DNA of 41,248 bases from JBBQQK01 sp038216025 (GTDB taxonomy: Bacteria; Patescibacteriota; UBA1384; XYA2-FULL-43-10; 1-14-0-10-43-13): contig JBBQQK010000002.1 in assembly GCA_038216025.1 (NCBI GenBank), positions 1 through 41,248 of the forward strand. The letters are read 5' to 3'. The position numbers and the translations under genes are program-made. Numbering within the stretch: position 1 is the first letter of the stretch; each line of letters opens with the position of its first letter. The notes beneath the pieces are model-generated. The model saw only the letters and a list, made by a program, of their open reading frames with translations. It ran no database searches and was not told the origin of the DNA. Shown one piece after another: positions 39,936 through 41,248 of the stretch.

Positions 39936-41248
39936 TCATTTTATTGAGGCCTCTTCGCTCTCAGCAATTGGCAACAATATCGAAAATTTTGTTCCTTTGT
40001 TTATCGTGCTATCTATTTTCATCTTTCCTCCTTGTTTTTCAATAAGATTTTTAACTATAAACAGCCCCAAGCCCGTTCCCCCTGCCCGAACACTTTCTGA
40101 ATTGGGAACCCTGTAAAATTTTGTGAAAATGGATTCATGCTCTTTTCTGGGGATTCCTACTCCGGTGTCGGAAACTTCAATTATTGCAAAGTTACCTTTT
40201 TCACTGACGTTTATGCTAATAACGCCCTTTTTAGTATATTTTATAGCATTATCAACCAGATTCGCCAATGCTTGTTTAGTCAATTCGTAGTCCGCATTTG
40301 CCGTGATTTTAGAAAAGCTTCTGGTTTCTATCTGCAGATTCTTTTGTTTTGCTTTTTGTTTGAAATCAATAACTACATCGTGTATTAATTTCGAAACATT
40401 AAATTCTTTTGGAGAAAAAGGGATGCTGTCCGATTCTATTCTAGCGGTTTTCAGCATAGCTTCTACCAGTACGACTAATCTATTGGTTGACGCATAAACT
40501 CTATTGAAGTATGCATTTTGTTTGTGGTTAATTTCGCCTGCATCCCCATTTAAAATCATCGAAATATAGCCTTTTATGGCGGTTATTGGAGTTCTGAGTT
40601 CGTGAGTGGTTGTATAAATGAACTCCTTGTTTCTGTCTTCCATAGCTTTTTCTTTTGAAATATCCCGCAAGACGGCAACTATATATACAATATTGTCTTG
40701 CGAATCTCTTATAGTCGAGTAGTTGATGTCTCCCCATATAAATTGATTTTCGGAATTTTTTAGTTTTATTTCAAGATTAATGAAGTCATCTTTTCGTATA
40801 GATTCATTTTTCAGCTTTCTCATCAAAGATTCTGGGTTAGCCTCAATATAATCAATTGGATTTGTGAAGCCAGTTAAGTTTGTCATTCCCTTATTCCAGA
40901 TTATTATTTCCTCTTTAGCGTAGTCCCAAACAAAAATTCCGTCAGCCGTATGGTTGATTACTTTTTCAAATTTTTCATTGTCTGCTTTAATTTTATCTAT
41001 GAATAGCATTGACTCAAAACGTGTTGAAATACGGGACGCTATGATACCAAGTAATTTTTGATCTGCCGAATTATACTTGCCGTTTTTGTTATAGGTGTAT
41101 ATTATGGCAACGTTTTGGCCGTTAACTTTCACTGGAGACGCAATAATATTGTAAATATTTGGAGATATATAAATTTCCTTTACATTGTTGTTCATGTAAG
41201 ACGCGCTTGGTTTCTCGGTCTTATTTATCTGGGTTATCAGATCATTGG
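39936..41248 (-). CDS. GAF-PAS sensor histidine kinase, partial (N-terminus beyond window)
   Basis: The open frame continues to the right edge (codons NDLITQINKTEKPSASY precede the first internal ATG at 41195), so the start is outside. From left to right of the protein: the second half of a GAF domain (IIASPVKVNGQNVAIIYTYN, ADQKLLGIIASRISTRFE), a PAS domain with PAC tail (IFVWDYAKEEIIIWNKGM, VAVLRDISKEKAME), the HisKA box TTTHELRTPITAIKGYISMI and a HATPase_c domain (NLVDNAIKYTKKG, VSDTGVGIPRKEH, GGTGLGLFIVKNLIEKQGG). No membrane segment lies in the part seen. Its partner is the adjacent receiver protein. Confidence 0.95.
   Translation of the reverse strand, partial: NDLITQINKTEKPSASYMNNNVKEIYISPNIYNIIASPVKVNGQNVAIIYTYNKNGKYNSADQKLLGIIASRISTRFESMLFIDKIKADNEKFEKVINHTADGIFVWDYAKEEIIIWNKGMTNLTGFTNPIDYIEANPESLMRKLKNESIRKDDFINLEIKLKNSENQFIWGDINYSTIRDSQDNIVYIVAVLRDISKEKAMEDRNKEFIYTTTHELRTPITAIKGYISMILNGDAGEINHKQNAYFNRVYASTNRLVVLVEAMLKTARIESDSIPFSPKEFNVSKLIHDVVIDFKQKAKQKNLQIETRSFSKITANADYELTKQALANLVDNAIKYTKKGVISINVSEKGNFAIIEVSDTGVGIPRKEHESIFTKFYRVPNSESVRAGGTGLGLFIVKNLIEKQGGKMKIDSTINKGTKFSILLPIAESEEASIK

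Overview
The window looks like a chromosome segment from a Candidate Phyla Radiation (Patescibacteria) bacterium. This is inferred from gene content and style: a compact AT-rich genome, a giant single-pass surface protein, a 64-residue bS21, a PgpH-type HD protein lacking its large extracellular domain, DUF3048, LytR_C and DUF2130 proteins, and many short dispersed palindromes. UGA is used as a stop (for example by the UvrD-like gene at 4924), so the code is not the UGA-glycine code of some CPR lineages. No rRNA, tRNA, CRISPR array or complete insertion sequence was found. Nearly all genes are on the minus strand; only three (a lytic transglycosylase, a fasciclin protein and a PucR/CdaR-type regulator) are on the plus strand.

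Layout, left to right. 1-4797 is a giant surface protein read leftwards and cut by the window edge. 4924-10397 holds DNA metabolism: a UvrD/AddA-like helicase-nuclease preceded by a 60-codon stub of an inositol-monophosphatase gene, a decayed GIY-YIG endonuclease, a DUF2130 coiled-coil predicted nuclease, and thioredoxin. 10529-12970 is an unidentified polytopic membrane protein. 13034-20221 is a cell division and translation block: rpsU, yqeY, an HD phosphohydrolase, ybeY, dgkA, ftsA and ftsZ form a probable operon behind a good promoter at 19094-19122, followed by nrdR and flanked upstream by HIT and SprT-like genes. 20388-28394 holds a transglycosylase with a structured leader, an enolase with an aberrant active-site loop, a DUF3048 protein, thioredoxin reductase, a LytR_C protein, a DUF362 protein and an alkyladenine DNA glycosylase. 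28423-37683 holds lexA, an RlmD-type rRNA methyltransferase, a fasciclin protein, a small anchored surface protein, a SpoU methyltransferase, hisS, clpC and nusA. 38278-41248 holds a PucR/CdaR-type regulator facing a two-component pair whose kinase runs off the right edge.

Regulation is the most informative layer. A direct-repeat motif, TGTTCGG(C/T)TT(A/T)TGTTCG, lies between the -35 and -10 of lexA and again in the promoter of the DUF2130 gene. It has the GTTC-N7-GTTC form known for alphaproteobacterial LexA and suggests a small SOS regulon here. A perfect DnaA-box sequence sits beside each of the two sites. Divergent from lexA is an apparent unannotated small RNA (about 29168-29280) with its own promoter, two hairpins and a terminator. 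Other candidates for structured RNA are the 3' regions of the 813-residue membrane protein, thioredoxin and enolase genes, and the leader of the transglycosylase. The PucR-type regulator has two TTTGTA...TACAAA palindromes, one just after its promoter, which suggests autoregulation.

Several intergenic stretches (13.5-14.0 kb, 21.3-21.5 kb, 23.1-23.3 kb, 37.8-38.0 kb) are packed with short hairpin repeats, including a MITE-like element with imperfectly matched outer ends.
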